The notes: a model not told the origin generated them from the letters alone. A DNA stretch of 64,000 bases from Alphaproteobacteria bacterium (GCA_024413465.1 JAKSVU010000007.1:26542-90541), one strand, 5' to 3'. Shown: positions 1 to 8,939, counted from the first letter of the stretch. A program made the numbers and translations.

Positions 1-1040
1 ATTGCTTCATCAGCTGTCAACGTTGGTTTCCAATTTAAAACTCTCTCTGCTTTTCCTATGGCTAACATCAATAATTTTGCCTCATGCAAATCATCACGTT
101 TATGAACAACAACTTCACCTTTACCATAATATTCACAGATTTTCTTTGATACATCAGCAACAGTCAAAACACTTGATTCATAAGAACCAAAGTTGAATCC
201 TTCTGCATACTTTTTGCCTTCGGTATAAAGTTTTTCTGCCAAAACCATATATCCTGACAATGGTTCTAACACATGCTGCCATGGCCTGACTGCTACTGGA
301 TTTCGAATTTCTATTTTTCTACCTTCATTAATTGATCGGACACAATCTGGAACTAATCTATCCAAAGCCCAATCTCCACCCCCAATCACATTACCTGCTC
401 TAGCTGTTGCCATCGCATATCCGTCATCTCCCATCAAAAAGGATCGCCGATACGATTGGCTCATCACCTCTACACATCCTTTTGAACTTGAATATGGATC
501 CCATCCTCCAAACGGATCATCTTCTTCAAAATTCTTGCCCGTTTCTTTATTTTCATAGCATTTGTCTGTGGTGATATTTATAAATGCCTTTACACTCCCA
601 CTTTTACGAGCTGCTTCTAATACGTTTAAGGAACCTATCACGTTTGTTTCATACGTTAAAACGGGTTCTGCATACGATAATCTAACTAATGGCTGTGCTG
701 CTAGGTGAAAAACTATTTCTGGCTTAAAGTCCTCAAACGTTTTTTGTAATAAATCTTTATCTAAAATTGAACCTATAACACTCTTAATACAAAAGTTATT
801 GCCACTAGCAGGGGAAAAAGATTTTGTTAATGGGCATTGCACATTTACAAAATCTAAAGGGGTAGAAATACCTGAAGCATTGATAACATCTTCCCACATA
901 CTCAGTTTTGTATTCGGCTCTAAAGCATACCCACATACTTTTGCCCCTAAACTTGATAACCACAAACTCAACCATGAGCCTTTAAATCCGGTATGCCCTG
1001 TTATCAATATGCGTTTATTTTGGAAAAAGTCAGATAACAC
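1..1040 (-). CDS. rfbG: CDP-glucose 4,6-dehydratase, 3' end beyond the window
   Basis: Oxidises and dehydrates CDP-glucose to CDP-4-keto-6-deoxyglucose for surface polysaccharide sugars. The minus-strand frame is open from a GTG at 1040 to the left edge. It shows a short-chain-dehydrogenase Rossmann start (ILITGHTGFKGSW, about residues 11-23), the core HLAAQPLVRLSY typical of this family, the catalytic YSSSK and NVIGGGDWALDRLVPD. An AGGAG precedes the GTG by about a dozen bases, and the gene begins 31 bp after rfbF, so the two form an operon. An extra segment around residues 70-90 (SFSPASGNNFCIKSVIGS) stands between the first strands and the HLAAQ core; I do not recall it in typical RfbG. The frame stays open through it, so it is not a frameshift. 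Confidence 0.88.
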   Translation of the reverse strand, partial: MLSDFFQNKRILITGHTGFKGSWLSLWLSSLGAKVCGYALEPNTKLSMWEDVINASGISTPLDFVNVQCPLTKSFSPASGNNFCIKSVIGSILDKDLLQKTFEDFKPEIVFHLAAQPLVRLSYAEPVLTYETNVIGSLNVLEAARKSGSVKAFINITTDKCYENKETGKNFEEDDPFGGWDPYSSSKGCVEVMSQSYRRSFLMGDDGYAMATARAGNVIGGGDWALDRLVPDCVRSINEGRKIEIRNPVAVRPWQHVLEPLSGYMVLAEKLYTEGKKYAEGFNFGSYESSVLTVADVSKKICEYYGKGEVVVHKRDDLHEAKLLMLAIGKAERVLNWKPTLTADEA

Positions 1041-1071
1041 CTATCATCACTCCTCAACTAAATCTGTTCGA

Positions 1072-1851
1072 CTAGTCTTTCCAAATTTTCCAAGGGGCTT
1101 TATTCTCTGCCCACATTTGATTCAAATCTTGTTTATCTTTCAACATATCCATTGGTCGCCAAAACCCGTAATGGTGATAGGCATTCAACTGACCATCCTT
1201 TGCTAAATTTTTCAAAGGAGCTTGTTCGAATGGCATCGTATCATCATCTGGTATATAATCAAATACTTCAGGTTGACAGACCATAAATCCACCATTTATC
1301 CAACTTCCTCCATTTTCTGGTTTTTCTTGAAATGAAGATACTCTTCCACCCTTTTCTATTTCTAATGTTCCAAAACGCCCCTGAGGTTGAATTGCTGTCA
1401 AAGTAACAATCTTTTCTGATTTTTTGTGACAATTCAACAAAGACAAAACATCTATATTTCCAACCCCATCACCATAAGTCAACATAAAAGGTTCATTACC
1501 CAGGTAATTCTGAGCTTTTTTAATTCGACCACCTGTCATTGTATCTCGACCTGTATAGGCAAGTGTTACTTTCCATGGTTCTGAACGTGTTTTATGGATT
1601 TCGACTGAATCATTAGACAAATCAACTGTTAAATCTGACGTGTGTTTATAAAAATTCAAAAAATACTCATTAATGATTTCATGTTTATATCCTGTCAAAA
1701 CAACAAAATCATTAAATCCATAATGACTATAAATTTTCATAATATGCCAGAGAATTGGATATCCTCCAATTCCTACCATTGGTTTTGGCGTAATATGTGT
1801 TTCTTCACCCAACCGTGATCCTAATCCACCAGCTAATATTGCTACTTTCAT
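1072..1851 (-). CDS. rfbF: Glucose-1-phosphate cytidylyltransferase
   Basis: Transfers CMP from CTP to glucose-1-phosphate, giving CDP-glucose, the substrate of the next gene. At 259 residues it has the usual family length. The nucleotidyltransferase signature AGGLGSRL (residues 7-14) is followed by TPKPMVGIGGYPILWHIMK, then YGDGVGNIDV near residue 131 and the family-typical INGGFMVCQPEVFDYI. It is the first gene of the CDP-sugar operon, with rfbG 31 bp downstream. A weak AAGG sits before the ATG, and no strong promoter was recognised in the short AT-rich gap after the pilin terminator. Confidence 0.93.
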   Translation of the reverse strand: MKVAILAGGLGSRLGEETHITPKPMVGIGGYPILWHIMKIYSHYGFNDFVVLTGYKHEIINEYFLNFYKHTSDLTVDLSNDSVEIHKTRSEPWKVTLAYTGRDTMTGGRIKKAQNYLGNEPFMLTYGDGVGNIDVLSLLNCHKKSEKIVTLTAIQPQGRFGTLEIEKGGRVSSFQEKPENGGSWINGGFMVCQPEVFDYIPDDDTMPFEQAPLKNLAKDGQLNAYHHYGFWRPMDMLKDKQDLNQMWAENKAPWKIWKD

Positions 1852-1918
1852 AAAAAACCTTAATAAAAGAAGTTATCTCTAAAAATATACCTAAAAATAT
1901 ATTTTTTCTCAATTATAA

Positions 1919-1950
1919 ATAAAAAAAAGAAGGAGAATATCTCCTTCTTT
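1919..1950 (-). terminator. Rho-independent terminator after the prepilin gene
   Basis: A 10-bp stem (AAGAAGGAGA / TCTCCTTCTT) with a 3-nt loop is followed on the minus strand by a run of eight T. It lies 25 bp after the prepilin stop and separates that gene from rfbF. Confidence 0.85.
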
Positions 1951-1974
1951 TCCTTTATGCCATTAAAAATATTT

Positions 1975-2553
1975 TTAACGGAATGTATAAACGATATAGT
2001 GGTCACCACCTGTAATAGAACCACAAGCTGAAGCTGTTGTAGCAACGTCAGCTGGACATGAGTTATTTGCTGTTGCACAAACAACAGTTCCACCAACTTT
2101 AACAGAAATCAACCCTGCTGATGCATCACCCCAATCGTATGAAGACAACTTCACACAAGCTTCTGATGGCAAACCAGCATAGTTAACTGTGAATGCTTTA
2201 TTAGCCATACCACCTGTTGAAGTAGGAGCAAATGAAAACTTTCCACCAAAGGTATTAAGTGGATTTGTACAAGAATCGTGTCCCATACAAACTTCATCAC
2301 CAATAGCACCAGCACGATACAATACTTGGTTGTTAATTGTACCATAGTTACGAGCAGAAGCATACAATGTTCTGATGTTTGTAACTGCTGTTTGGATTTG
2401 GTCTGTTGCTTTTGTTACTTTAAATTTAGCCATTGCTTGTGAATAACCAGCGATACCACCAACTGATAACACACCGATAATAGCTAACACACCCAACATT
2501 TCGATCATTGAACGACCGGATTGTTGTGAACTTTTAATCATATCTTTCATCAT
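1975..2553 (-). CDS. Type IV pilin/pseudopilin-like protein
   Basis: Secreted prepilin. The frame opens at 2607, but the start is more likely one of the paired ATGs at 2553/2550, giving a leader of about 12 residues (MKDMIKSSQQSG) before a prepilin-peptidase-type site, then RSMIEMLGVLAIIGVLSVGG. The Glu at position +5 after the Gly and the continuous hydrophobic N-terminal helix are the hallmarks of class III signal peptides. The remainder, about 150 residues, is Gly/Ala/Thr-rich with three or four Cys pairs (EVCMGHDSCTN, VVCATANNSCPADV), as in pilins with disulfide loops. It is transcribed alone and closed by its own terminator; no pilus assembly genes lie nearby. Whether it forms a pilus or belongs to a type II-like pseudopilus cannot be told. 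Confidence 0.8.
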   Translation of the reverse strand: MMKDMIKSSQQSGRSMIEMLGVLAIIGVLSVGGIAGYSQAMAKFKVTKATDQIQTAVTNIRTLYASARNYGTINNQVLYRAGAIGDEVCMGHDSCTNPLNTFGGKFSFAPTSTGGMANKAFTVNYAGLPSEACVKLSSYDWGDASAGLISVKVGGTVVCATANNSCPADVATTASACGSITGGDHYIVYTFR

Positions 2554-2652
2554 ATATTTAGGCCTATATATAAATGTTAAACTTACGTTTGATGGCTTAT
2601 CCATCAAACTTCTTTAGTGTAAACCACAATTTATTAAAATTCAATGAAATTT

Positions 2653-5073
2653 TTATGATACAAAATTCTTATATATCTGCATTCGTTCATTTTTCGACAT
2701 ATCAAGAAATTGTTTTCCCATATCATAAGCTAACAAAATGAATAAAATATTTGAACAGACTGCTATCGAAAATTCACAGTAGAATAAAAATTTTGGAAAT
2801 AAAATCCCCATAAATAAAATCGAATAAACTATATTTTTTAAGGAATTATTTTTTTCTTCATTCAAAAATAAAACTAAAGATGCAAATATAATAACCGAAC
2901 AATATGGATAACCTCTTGAGTTTAAAACCAGAGGAATCAAACCTAAAAACAGACTTTTTATCCAATTTTTCTTGATACATGGTAAACAAACTAAACCAAC
3001 AATGACACTTGCATAATTTATAAATGCAAAAATTCTATCTAAATAAATCGAAATTTGTTTATTAAACAAGGCTTCTATGAAACGATCATTACTCCGATCA
3101 TACCAAAAACCTGTTGTAAATCCTCTAAATGAATACAAATAAGAGGCAACTGTTTTCGACCAACTTGCTACACCTGAAAGTATTTTTTCAAAATTAGCAA
3201 TACCATCCTCAAAAAAGAAAAATGGTAAAAAGAAGAAAATTATTCCATATACAATTAACCGAATAGCTTCTTTTTTTCGATTAGAACACAATGTCAATAA
3301 ACCAAAAATTGCTGGATAAATTTTACACCCTGCTGAAACAGCCAAAGCAATGTAAGACAATTCCCTCGTTTTATCATCCTCATCATTAAAATGGAATAAG
3401 TAAAATGTTGAAAAAACTGCACACACAATCATTTGATTTCCGACGTGCAAACAATTAACGAGTGGATACGTTAGCGTAAGGATAAAAAACACTAAAAACT
3501 TTTGTAAACTTGAACCTTCTAATCTTTGATAAAATTGAATCAAAAACAAAACTGTCCATAACACCATCCAAAGCTGGATTTTTAAAAGAGAACCTGTTTC
3601 GTACAAATCATGAAATGCTGTTCCACTAATATCCGTATCACTAGGTCCTTTAAAATCAGCAATGTTTGAAAAAACGTAAAAGATTAAGTTAATTAATGGA
3701 GGATATTGTTCTGTCCCCGCTGACAGCTGATATGGCATCTTCCCCCCCCAGGCAGAACCAATTGTATCATACAGATAACTTCGGTTTTCCAGATAATGTG
3801 TATCAAATCCACCTATTCCCCCCAAAAAGCAGACAAAATAAACAATGGAAAATACGCCACTTCCTATCAAAAAAACATTTTTTAACGAGGTATTTTTTTG
3901 TTGAAAATAACAAATAGCTACCAACGAAAGAGCAAATAAACTTAAAAATGAAAAAACGAATTTAAATTCATTCAATCCTGTTAGTATTTTTATATCTGAA
4001 AAATGAATTGGAATAAAACGCGTTTCAAAAGAAATTTCATATTTTTTCCCCGAGTGTACTTTAAAAGTTTGTTCGACTTTTTGTTTTTCGAGGGTAAACT
4101 TCATGTCATTTTGATCAACAATTGATTTTACTTCTGATTGAATAACTTTTTCATTTATCTTAACTTTTCGGATTTCAATCGGATTTTCTAAAACAGAATT
4201 AAAAGTAAATTTGATATCTCCATTAAAGTCCGGCTTAATTTCAATTAAATCTTCTTGGAATTTTTCCGTTAATTTTTTTGAAATACGCATATTGTTCTCA
4301 AAGACACCATCTGGAGCTTTTAATCCAAAAATACTTAAAATTTGGAAAGATGAATTTTCATTTTCTGTAGAAATTGTAATTTCCCCGACTTTATTAAAAA
4401 ATTTTAATGCAAAGATTTTATATAAGCTGGTATTCGTATTTAAATATAAAAATGAAAAACAAATCATCAAATATATGGTTAAAATACCACTGTAAACATA
4501 GTATTTTTTCCCCATTTTTAACGGAGAGTACTTTCTAAAAAAGTATGAAATGCCACCAACAAATAAAATCATCCAAAACAACTTAGAAAAACAAACTAAT
4601 CGTTTTCCATCAATTTCAATTTGTTGAGGTGCTGATAAAATAAATATATTTTTTTTAGTATCTCTATACAGAGGATGATCTATTGTTTTTACAGACGGAA
4701 TAAAATCGTCTATTTTATCAAAGGAGATGAATTGCTTTCCAAGTATCTTTAAACTGTGGACATAGATATCAGGTTGACTAAATAGGAGTTCAAAATTTTT
4801 CATTTTTTGAGTAGGAACTTTTAAATGAACAATATGAACACCAGAATTAACGTATTTTTTTATTTCTTTCTTATGAAGGTCTTTTTTTAAACCATCCGAA
4901 TCAAGAACCACGCCAGAATAATCATCATAAACAATACTATATTCGACAGGAATATCACTGAAACTAACGAAAGAAACGTCGATTCCTTTATACGTCCACA
5001 TTTTTATAAAACACATCACAACAATAAACGTTGATAAAAAGACATATCTATTTTCTTTCAACCAATTTTTCAT
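2653..5073 (-). CDS. Large GT-C-type (GT87/DUF2029-like) membrane protein
   Basis: 806 residues. A first membrane helix (residues 8-28) precedes a soluble stretch of about 140 residues, a second helix pair near 165-215, another soluble segment, and then at least eight hydrophobic segments. The C-terminal half resembles the GT87/DUF2029 polyprenyl-phosphate mannosyltransferase family, especially AVSAGCKIYPAIFGL and TEQYPPLINLIFYVFS. I therefore infer a membrane enzyme that adds sugars to a lipid or surface glycan from a polyprenyl-linked donor. The gene is alone between the prepilin and tRNA-Lys; the nearby rfb operon suggests a surface-polysaccharide context. Donor and acceptor cannot be told. 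Confidence 0.6.
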   Translation of the reverse strand: MKNWLKENRYVFLSTFIVVMCFIKMWTYKGIDVSFVSFSDIPVEYSIVYDDYSGVVLDSDGLKKDLHKKEIKKYVNSGVHIVHLKVPTQKMKNFELLFSQPDIYVHSLKILGKQFISFDKIDDFIPSVKTIDHPLYRDTKKNIFILSAPQQIEIDGKRLVCFSKLFWMILFVGGISYFFRKYSPLKMGKKYYVYSGILTIYLMICFSFLYLNTNTSLYKIFALKFFNKVGEITISTENENSSFQILSIFGLKAPDGVFENNMRISKKLTEKFQEDLIEIKPDFNGDIKFTFNSVLENPIEIRKVKINEKVIQSEVKSIVDQNDMKFTLEKQKVEQTFKVHSGKKYEISFETRFIPIHFSDIKILTGLNEFKFVFSFLSLFALSLVAICYFQQKNTSLKNVFLIGSGVFSIVYFVCFLGGIGGFDTHYLENRSYLYDTIGSAWGGKMPYQLSAGTEQYPPLINLIFYVFSNIADFKGPSDTDISGTAFHDLYETGSLLKIQLWMVLWTVLFLIQFYQRLEGSSLQKFLVFFILTLTYPLVNCLHVGNQMIVCAVFSTFYLFHFNDEDDKTRELSYIALAVSAGCKIYPAIFGLLTLCSNRKKEAIRLIVYGIIFFFLPFFFFEDGIANFEKILSGVASWSKTVASYLYSFRGFTTGFWYDRSNDRFIEALFNKQISIYLDRIFAFINYASVIVGLVCLPCIKKNWIKSLFLGLIPLVLNSRGYPYCSVIIFASLVLFLNEEKNNSLKNIVYSILFMGILFPKFLFYCEFSIAVCSNILFILLAYDMGKQFLDMSKNERMQIYKNFVS

Positions 5074-5092
5074 TATATATTCCTTCGGATAT

Positions 5093-5117
5093 AAAAAAAA
5101 CCGCGAACAATCGCGGT
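5093..5117 (-). terminator. Terminator after tRNA-Lys
   Basis: A GC-rich 6-bp stem (CCGCGA / TCGCGG) with a 4-nt loop is followed on the minus strand by eight T. It begins 7 bp past the tRNA 3' end and lies just upstream of the GT87-like gene. Confidence 0.88.
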
Positions 5118-5123
5118 CTTAAA

Positions 5124-5199
5124 TGGTGAGCGTGCCGGGATTCGAACCCGGGGCCACTTGATTAAAAGTCAAGTGCTCTACCGGCTGAGCTACACGCCC
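5124..5199 (-). tRNA. tRNA-Lys (anticodon TTT)
   Basis: A 76-nt cloverleaf on the minus strand. The acceptor stem GGGCGTG pairs with CACGCTC with one G-U. The D arm is AGCTCAGCCGGTAGAGCA, the anticodon loop is CTTTTAA (TTT, lysine) on an ACTTG/CAAGT stem, and the T arm is GGGTTCGAATCCC. The CCA end is encoded. A terminator follows immediately. Confidence 0.97.
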
Positions 5200-5271
5200 G
5201 TAGCAGAAGTGTTTTTACACCAAAAAAACAAAAGGTCAATAGTTTTTTTTCGATTTTTTCATTTTTAGTAT

Positions 5272-5306
5272 AAAAAAAACTCTCTTAAAAAATCTAAGAG
5301 AGTTTT
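5272..5306 (-). terminator. Terminator of the 5.3-6.1 kb two-gene operon
   Basis: An 11-bp stem (AAACTCTCTTA / TAAGAGAGTTT) is followed by a T-run on the minus strand. It lies 20 bp after the stop of the 114-residue rod-like protein. Confidence 0.85.
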
Positions 5307-5326
5307 TCATTGAAAATAAAATAACT

Positions 5327-5671
5327 TTAACCTTCACGTTGAACCATTGAAATAAGTTCTTCTGACATTTCGTTTGCAACTTTATAGGCAGCAATTCCCA
5401 TTTGATAAACGTTTTTCGCAATATGCATATTGACTAAATCTTCGGCGTAACTTTCTGCACTTGCAACGTAAGCAGTAGATGCCGTCCCAACACTCGCTAA
5501 AGGACTTACTGCTGGAACTGGAAGTTCTGAACTCTCGACAGCAATCCCACTATTGTCAACTGGAGTTTCACTTCCAATAGATGCGACTCTGCTGGCGGAC
5601 CTATTAAAGTTCACCATCGCACTTTGCATGCCAAATAAGGAATTGTTTAATAAACTATTTATCCCTGACAT
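5327..5671 (-). CDS. Small protein resembling flagellar rod/hook ends
   Basis: 114 residues. The N-terminus (INSLLNNSLFGMQSAMVNFN) and C-terminus (DLVNMHIAKNVYQMGIAAYK followed by VANEMSEELI) resemble the two helices of flagellar rod proteins such as FlgB/FlgC. In those proteins the C-terminal motif is roughly VNxIxAQxAYxAN...TADEM. Here the usual middle domain is replaced by about 40 residues of low-complexity Ser/Val/Ala sequence. A good AAGGAG precedes the ATG. It follows the 138-residue gene by 11 bp and shares its promoter and terminator. No other flagellar gene is in the window. It could be a secreted rod-like remnant or a novel structural protein; the homology is by eye only. Confidence 0.5.
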   Translation of the reverse strand: MSGINSLLNNSLFGMQSAMVNFNRSASRVASIGSETPVDNSGIAVESSELPVPAVSPLASVGTASTAYVASAESYAEDLVNMHIAKNVYQMGIAAYKVANEMSEELISMVQREG

Positions 5672-5682
5672 CGCAATTCTCC

Positions 5683-6099
5683 TTATCCGAATCCTTGAGT
5701 TACCTTTTCAACAGGAATTTCAATTGCTTCAATAACTTTTTCATACGACTCTATCTTGTGTCCGATATCCGTAGACTTATAACCTTCATTCAAGTCGTCG
5801 CCATCGCGCCCCATGTTCGCAGAATAAACAGTCCCCGTTTCTGGAGCCATAACAACTGTCATTACAACAGGAGCTGAAACCTCAACCGCAGCTTGTTGTG
5901 CTGCCATCGGCATATTAGGTAAATTTTGATTTTGTAAATATTGCTCAGTCGGTGTTCCAACACCACCCGAATCTGCAACGCCAACAACAGATGCAGAAGC
6001 ACTTGAAGCTGAGATTGCTCCCAGTTTCATCATCTGCGCTGATGTGCGCCCTACTGGCGCGCTATTGTTCACTTTTGTTGTTGACATTCTATCCACCAT
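5683..6099 (-). CDS. Hypothetical protein, Ala/Ser/Val-rich
   Basis: I do not recognise this 138-residue protein. It has no signal peptide or membrane helix. The middle is rich in Ala, Val and Ser (residues 25-85), and the C-terminal 50 residues are acidic and charged. The start is either the ATG at 6099 or the ATG four codons later. It is first in a two-gene operon with the flagellar-rod-like protein (11-bp gap), which suggests a joint role. A promoter with a perfect palindrome lies just upstream. Confidence 0.6.
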   Translation of the reverse strand: MVDRMSTTKVNNSAPVGRTSAQMMKLGAISASSASASVVGVADSGGVGTPTEQYLQNQNLPNMPMAAQQAAVEVSAPVVMTVVMAPETGTVYSANMGRDGDDLNEGYKSTDIGHKIESYEKVIEAIEIPVEKVTQGFG

Positions 6100-6119
6100 A
6101 CAAAAATACTTCTATTCTA

Positions 6120-6162
6120 AGTATCTCACACAGCTTTTAAAGAGTCAATATGACTCTGTCAA
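6120..6162 (-). promoter_or_regulatory. Promoter region with palindromic operator
   Basis: Two overlapping sigma70-like promoters read towards the 5.3-6.1 kb operon: TTGACA (6157-6162) with TAAAAG (6134-6139), and TTGACT (6143-6148) with GATACT (6120-6125), both with 17-bp spacers. A perfect 7-bp inverted repeat (AGAGTCA-ATA-TGACTCT, 6141-6157) overlaps both, placed as an operator would be. Confidence 0.5.
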
Positions 6163-6187
6163 GTTTTTTTTCTAAAAACACTTCTCT

Positions 6188-6523
6188 TTATTTTATTATC
6201 GAAATCGGCAACTTCGAAACGTGACGAACACTTGCAGTATATTCTCTCACAATTCCTTTTTGTGGATTTTCTGGAGTCTCTTCATTAAATTCTGCAACTA
6301 ACACAGATTCCGCCTGATTTAATAATGGAGCTACATCTGGATGAATATAATCTAAAACAATCATTTGTTCTGCCGTTCTGTACAACAATGCATGCTGTTC
6401 CCCATTAAATAAAATTTGCGGATGTTCTGGAGACCCTGATCTTGTTTTTATACAAAATAGTAATTCTCCATCAGCATTGGAAAGAACATCATAAAACGAT
6501 TCTGTTTCAACTTCTGTTTTCAT
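6188..6523 (-). CDS. Hypothetical protein
   Basis: 111 residues with no recognised domain. The sequence is soluble and mixed alpha/beta (ELLFCIKTRSG, QILFNGEQHALLYRTAEQMI, VLVAEFNEETPEN), without a signal peptide. An AAGGATGAG Shine-Dalgarno is placed correctly before the ATG. It follows the 314-residue membrane protein by 58 bp and may be co-transcribed with it. Confidence 0.6.
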   Translation of the reverse strand: MKTEVETESFYDVLSNADGELLFCIKTRSGSPEHPQILFNGEQHALLYRTAEQMIVLDYIHPDVAPLLNQAESVLVAEFNEETPENPQKGIVREYTASVRHVSKLPISIIK

Positions 6524-6581
6524 TTTCTCATCCTTAAGTAATCGGAGTATTTAACCCAAATGTTTTCTATCAAAAAAAATC

Positions 6582-7526
6582 CTATTTATGGTAAGACGCA
6601 GACGTAATTCTCTTCTTCGTATCATAAGTACAAGTATAATTGACTTTTATTTTTATATTTCCTGTTTCAATAAGTTGTGCCTTATCTCCAAATAAAGTAA
6701 TCTTGTCATTAACAACATCAACTTGGAACCGATCAAACTTGTAATCATTTTTACCAACAGTCCATTCAAAACGCCCTGGCAACTCTCTTGCAACAGCATT
6801 TTCGCAAGAATTTTGAGCTTCCTCTTCATATTGTTGATAATATGTATTTTTCTTTGTATTTGCCTTCTTACAATCTTCTTCATTTGTGCAAGCTTTACTT
6901 TCTGATAGTAAATCTTTCATTTTTTCAGCTTCACGAGCACGTTGTAACTCAACTCTTTGTTTATGTACTTTAATTTCATGCTCGGTTCCCATTTGAACAA
7001 ATGCAGATTGGAATGACAATAAAAATGACGTCAAAACTAAACCGATTAATGTTAATTGAATGTAGGTGTATCCTCTTGCTTTAGCCTTTTCACGCATCAA
7101 ATAAAATCCGCCGAAAATTCCACCAACAATTACAATAACGCACAAGAATGATAGAAATCCCCCATCAGACATCACTGAATGAATCATGGAAAAAGTCATC
7201 ACTCCAAATAAAAAAACTAAAAAATATGAAAAAGCTGGATATTTTGTCGCCTTAACAACGTTTTCTTCGCCGACTGAATATGCGACAAAACCTAACAACC
7301 CAAAAATAAGGACACTCAAAAACATTTTAAATAAAACGCCAACAAGTGAAAACAATCCTAAAAATATCAATAAAGCTAACAACAATGACGCATAACAAAT
7401 CGAAACACGAACTGCACCTTCTCTATTTTGCTTCATCAAATTTGCAAAATCACCTTGCAACAACAAAGGCATATCTTCATCTGTTAATAACAGCTTTTCT
7501 TTTAAAGATTGTCCAATATTTTTCAT
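6582..7526 (-). CDS. Hypothetical multi-pass membrane protein
   Basis: I do not recognise this 314-residue protein. After about 38 cytosolic-looking residues come five hydrophobic segments (about 40-60, 63-83, 97-117, 122-142, 155-175). A charged coiled-coil-like stretch (190-235) follows with two Cys (KACTNEEDCKKA). The final beta-rich domain of about 80 residues contains two more Cys (NSCENAVARE, NYTCTYDTKK). The C-terminal domain may be outside the membrane with paired Cys. The neighbours give no functional hint. Confidence 0.6.
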   Translation of the reverse strand: MKNIGQSLKEKLLLTDEDMPLLLQGDFANLMKQNREGAVRVSICYASLLLALLIFLGLFSLVGVLFKMFLSVLIFGLLGFVAYSVGEENVVKATKYPAFSYFLVFLFGVMTFSMIHSVMSDGGFLSFLCVIVIVGGIFGGFYLMREKAKARGYTYIQLTLIGLVLTSFLLSFQSAFVQMGTEHEIKVHKQRVELQRAREAEKMKDLLSESKACTNEEDCKKANTKKNTYYQQYEEEAQNSCENAVARELPGRFEWTVGKNDYKFDRFQVDVVNDKITLFGDKAQLIETGNIKIKVNYTCTYDTKKRITSASYHK

Positions 7527-7585
7527 TTTGTTTTATCCAATGTAAAAAATTATTTTTCTATTAATACAAAAAAAAGTTGGAAAAA

Positions 7586-8068
7586 TCAATACTTATCACC
7601 CTTCAATAAACGATGTTTTTCACGATCCCAATCACGCTTTTTTATATCTTCACGTTTATCAACTTTATTTTTACCAACACCTAAGCCAATTTTTACTTTA
7701 GCCCGTCCACGTTCATTAAAATAAATCTCTAAAGGAACAATTGTATATCCTTTTCTGGCAACAGCACCTATCAGTTTTTTCAGCTCTTTTGAATGTAGTA
7801 ACAACTTCCTTGGACGACAAGCTTCATGTTTTACATATCCTATTGAACCGTATTCTAAAATTGAAGCATTGACCAAAAACAATTCAGATTTATTCACACT
7901 AGCAAAAGATTCATTAATACTTGCCCGACCAAGACGCAAAGATTTCACCTCTGCCCCTGTTAGCATAATGCCTGCTTCATATACTTCTTCAATGGCATAA
8001 TTAAAATTTGATTTTTTATTCTTTGCAACTAAACCAGTTGAAATTAAGGTTGAACGTTTAGCCCCCAT
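7586..8068 (-). CDS. smpB: SsrA-binding protein SmpB
   Basis: Binds tmRNA and brings it to stalled ribosomes for trans-translation. At 160 residues it has the normal length. Family motifs are visible: NYAIEEVYEAGIMLTGAEVK, LRLGRASINESFA, ARKGYTIVPLEIYFNERGRAK, and the basic C-terminal tail KREDIKKRDWDREKHRLLK, which enters the ribosome. It starts 1 bp after the dapA stop, so the two are co-transcribed, an arrangement known from other alphaproteobacteria. Confidence 0.97.
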   Translation of the reverse strand: MGAKRSTLISTGLVAKNKKSNFNYAIEEVYEAGIMLTGAEVKSLRLGRASINESFASVNKSELFLVNASILEYGSIGYVKHEACRPRKLLLHSKELKKLIGAVARKGYTIVPLEIYFNERGRAKVKIGLGVGKNKVDKREDIKKRDWDREKHRLLKGDKY

Positions 8069-8069
8069 C

Positions 8070-8939
8070 TTATACTCTTATCTTTGCTAAAACTTTTTCA
8101 ACAACTTTCTTAGAAGCATCCGTAATTTCAACTAACGGCAAACGAACTGACCCATCTCCATATCCTAACAATGCTGCAGCATATTTAACTGGACATGGAT
8201 TCGTTTCAACAAACATTGCCAAGTGTAAATCATGCAATTTATCTCGTATTTCAGCAACCTTTTTGAAATTTCCAGCCTGCCATGCATGATGTAATTCTGC
8301 TAACTCTTTTGGAACAATATTTGCACTTACGGAAATACATCCATCTCCACCGTGAGCCAAAAAGGCAACAACAGTAGCATCTTCACCTGATAAAATATCA
8401 AATGAAGGCCCTGCAACTTTACGAATTTCGATTGGACGCAACAAGTCTGCAGTTGCATCTTTAATTCCAACAATACGAGGTAACTCTGCTAATTTTCCAA
8501 TTGTTTCAATCGTTAAATTAACCCCTGTTCTGCCTGGAACATTGTATAAAATAATAGGCAAATCTATGCTATCTTGAATTGCTTTGTAGTGTGCAAACAA
8601 CCCATTTTGTGTTGGCTTATTGTAGTAAGGTGTGACAATTAAAGCTGCATCTGCCCCCATTTTCCATGCAAAATGGGTTTGATCCAAAGCTTTATCTGTA
8701 TTATTTGCACCTGTTCCTACAATAACGGGAATACGATGATTAACAGTCTGAATACACAAACTAACGACATGTTCATATTCTTCCTGTGACATAGTCGCAC
8801 TTTCACCAGTTGTTCCACAAACAACTAAACCATCTGTTCCCGCGGCTATCTGATCATTTATCAAGCGGATAAAAGCTTCATCATCAATTTTTTGATTTTT
8901 GAATGGAGTTATTAAAGCTGTCAAAGAACCTTTAAACAT
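8070..8939 (-). CDS. dapA: 4-hydroxy-tetrahydrodipicolinate synthase
   Basis: Condenses pyruvate with aspartate semialdehyde, the first committed step towards diaminopimelate and lysine. At 289 residues it has the standard TIM-barrel size. Visible motifs are CGTTGESATM (pyruvate pocket), ILYNVPGRTGVNL (catalytic Tyr and substrate Arg) and VGIKDAT with the Schiff-base Lys. It lies 96 bp after the lytic transglycosylase, so two adjacent genes serve peptidoglycan, and it is followed directly by smpB. Confidence 0.97.
   Translation of the reverse strand: MFKGSLTALITPFKNQKIDDEAFIRLINDQIAAGTDGLVVCGTTGESATMSQEEYEHVVSLCIQTVNHRIPVIVGTGANNTDKALDQTHFAWKMGADAALIVTPYYNKPTQNGLFAHYKAIQDSIDLPIILYNVPGRTGVNLTIETIGKLAELPRIVGIKDATADLLRPIEIRKVAGPSFDILSGEDATVVAFLAHGGDGCISVSANIVPKELAELHHAWQAGNFKKVAEIRDKLHDLHLAMFVETNPCPVKYAAALLGYGDGSVRLPLVEITDASKKVVEKVLAKIRV

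Noticed and set aside
799..1206. A 135-codon plus-strand frame over rfbF and rfbG
   Set aside because: It is antisense to two clearly recognised genes and has an unlikely composition (many His, Pro, Ile).
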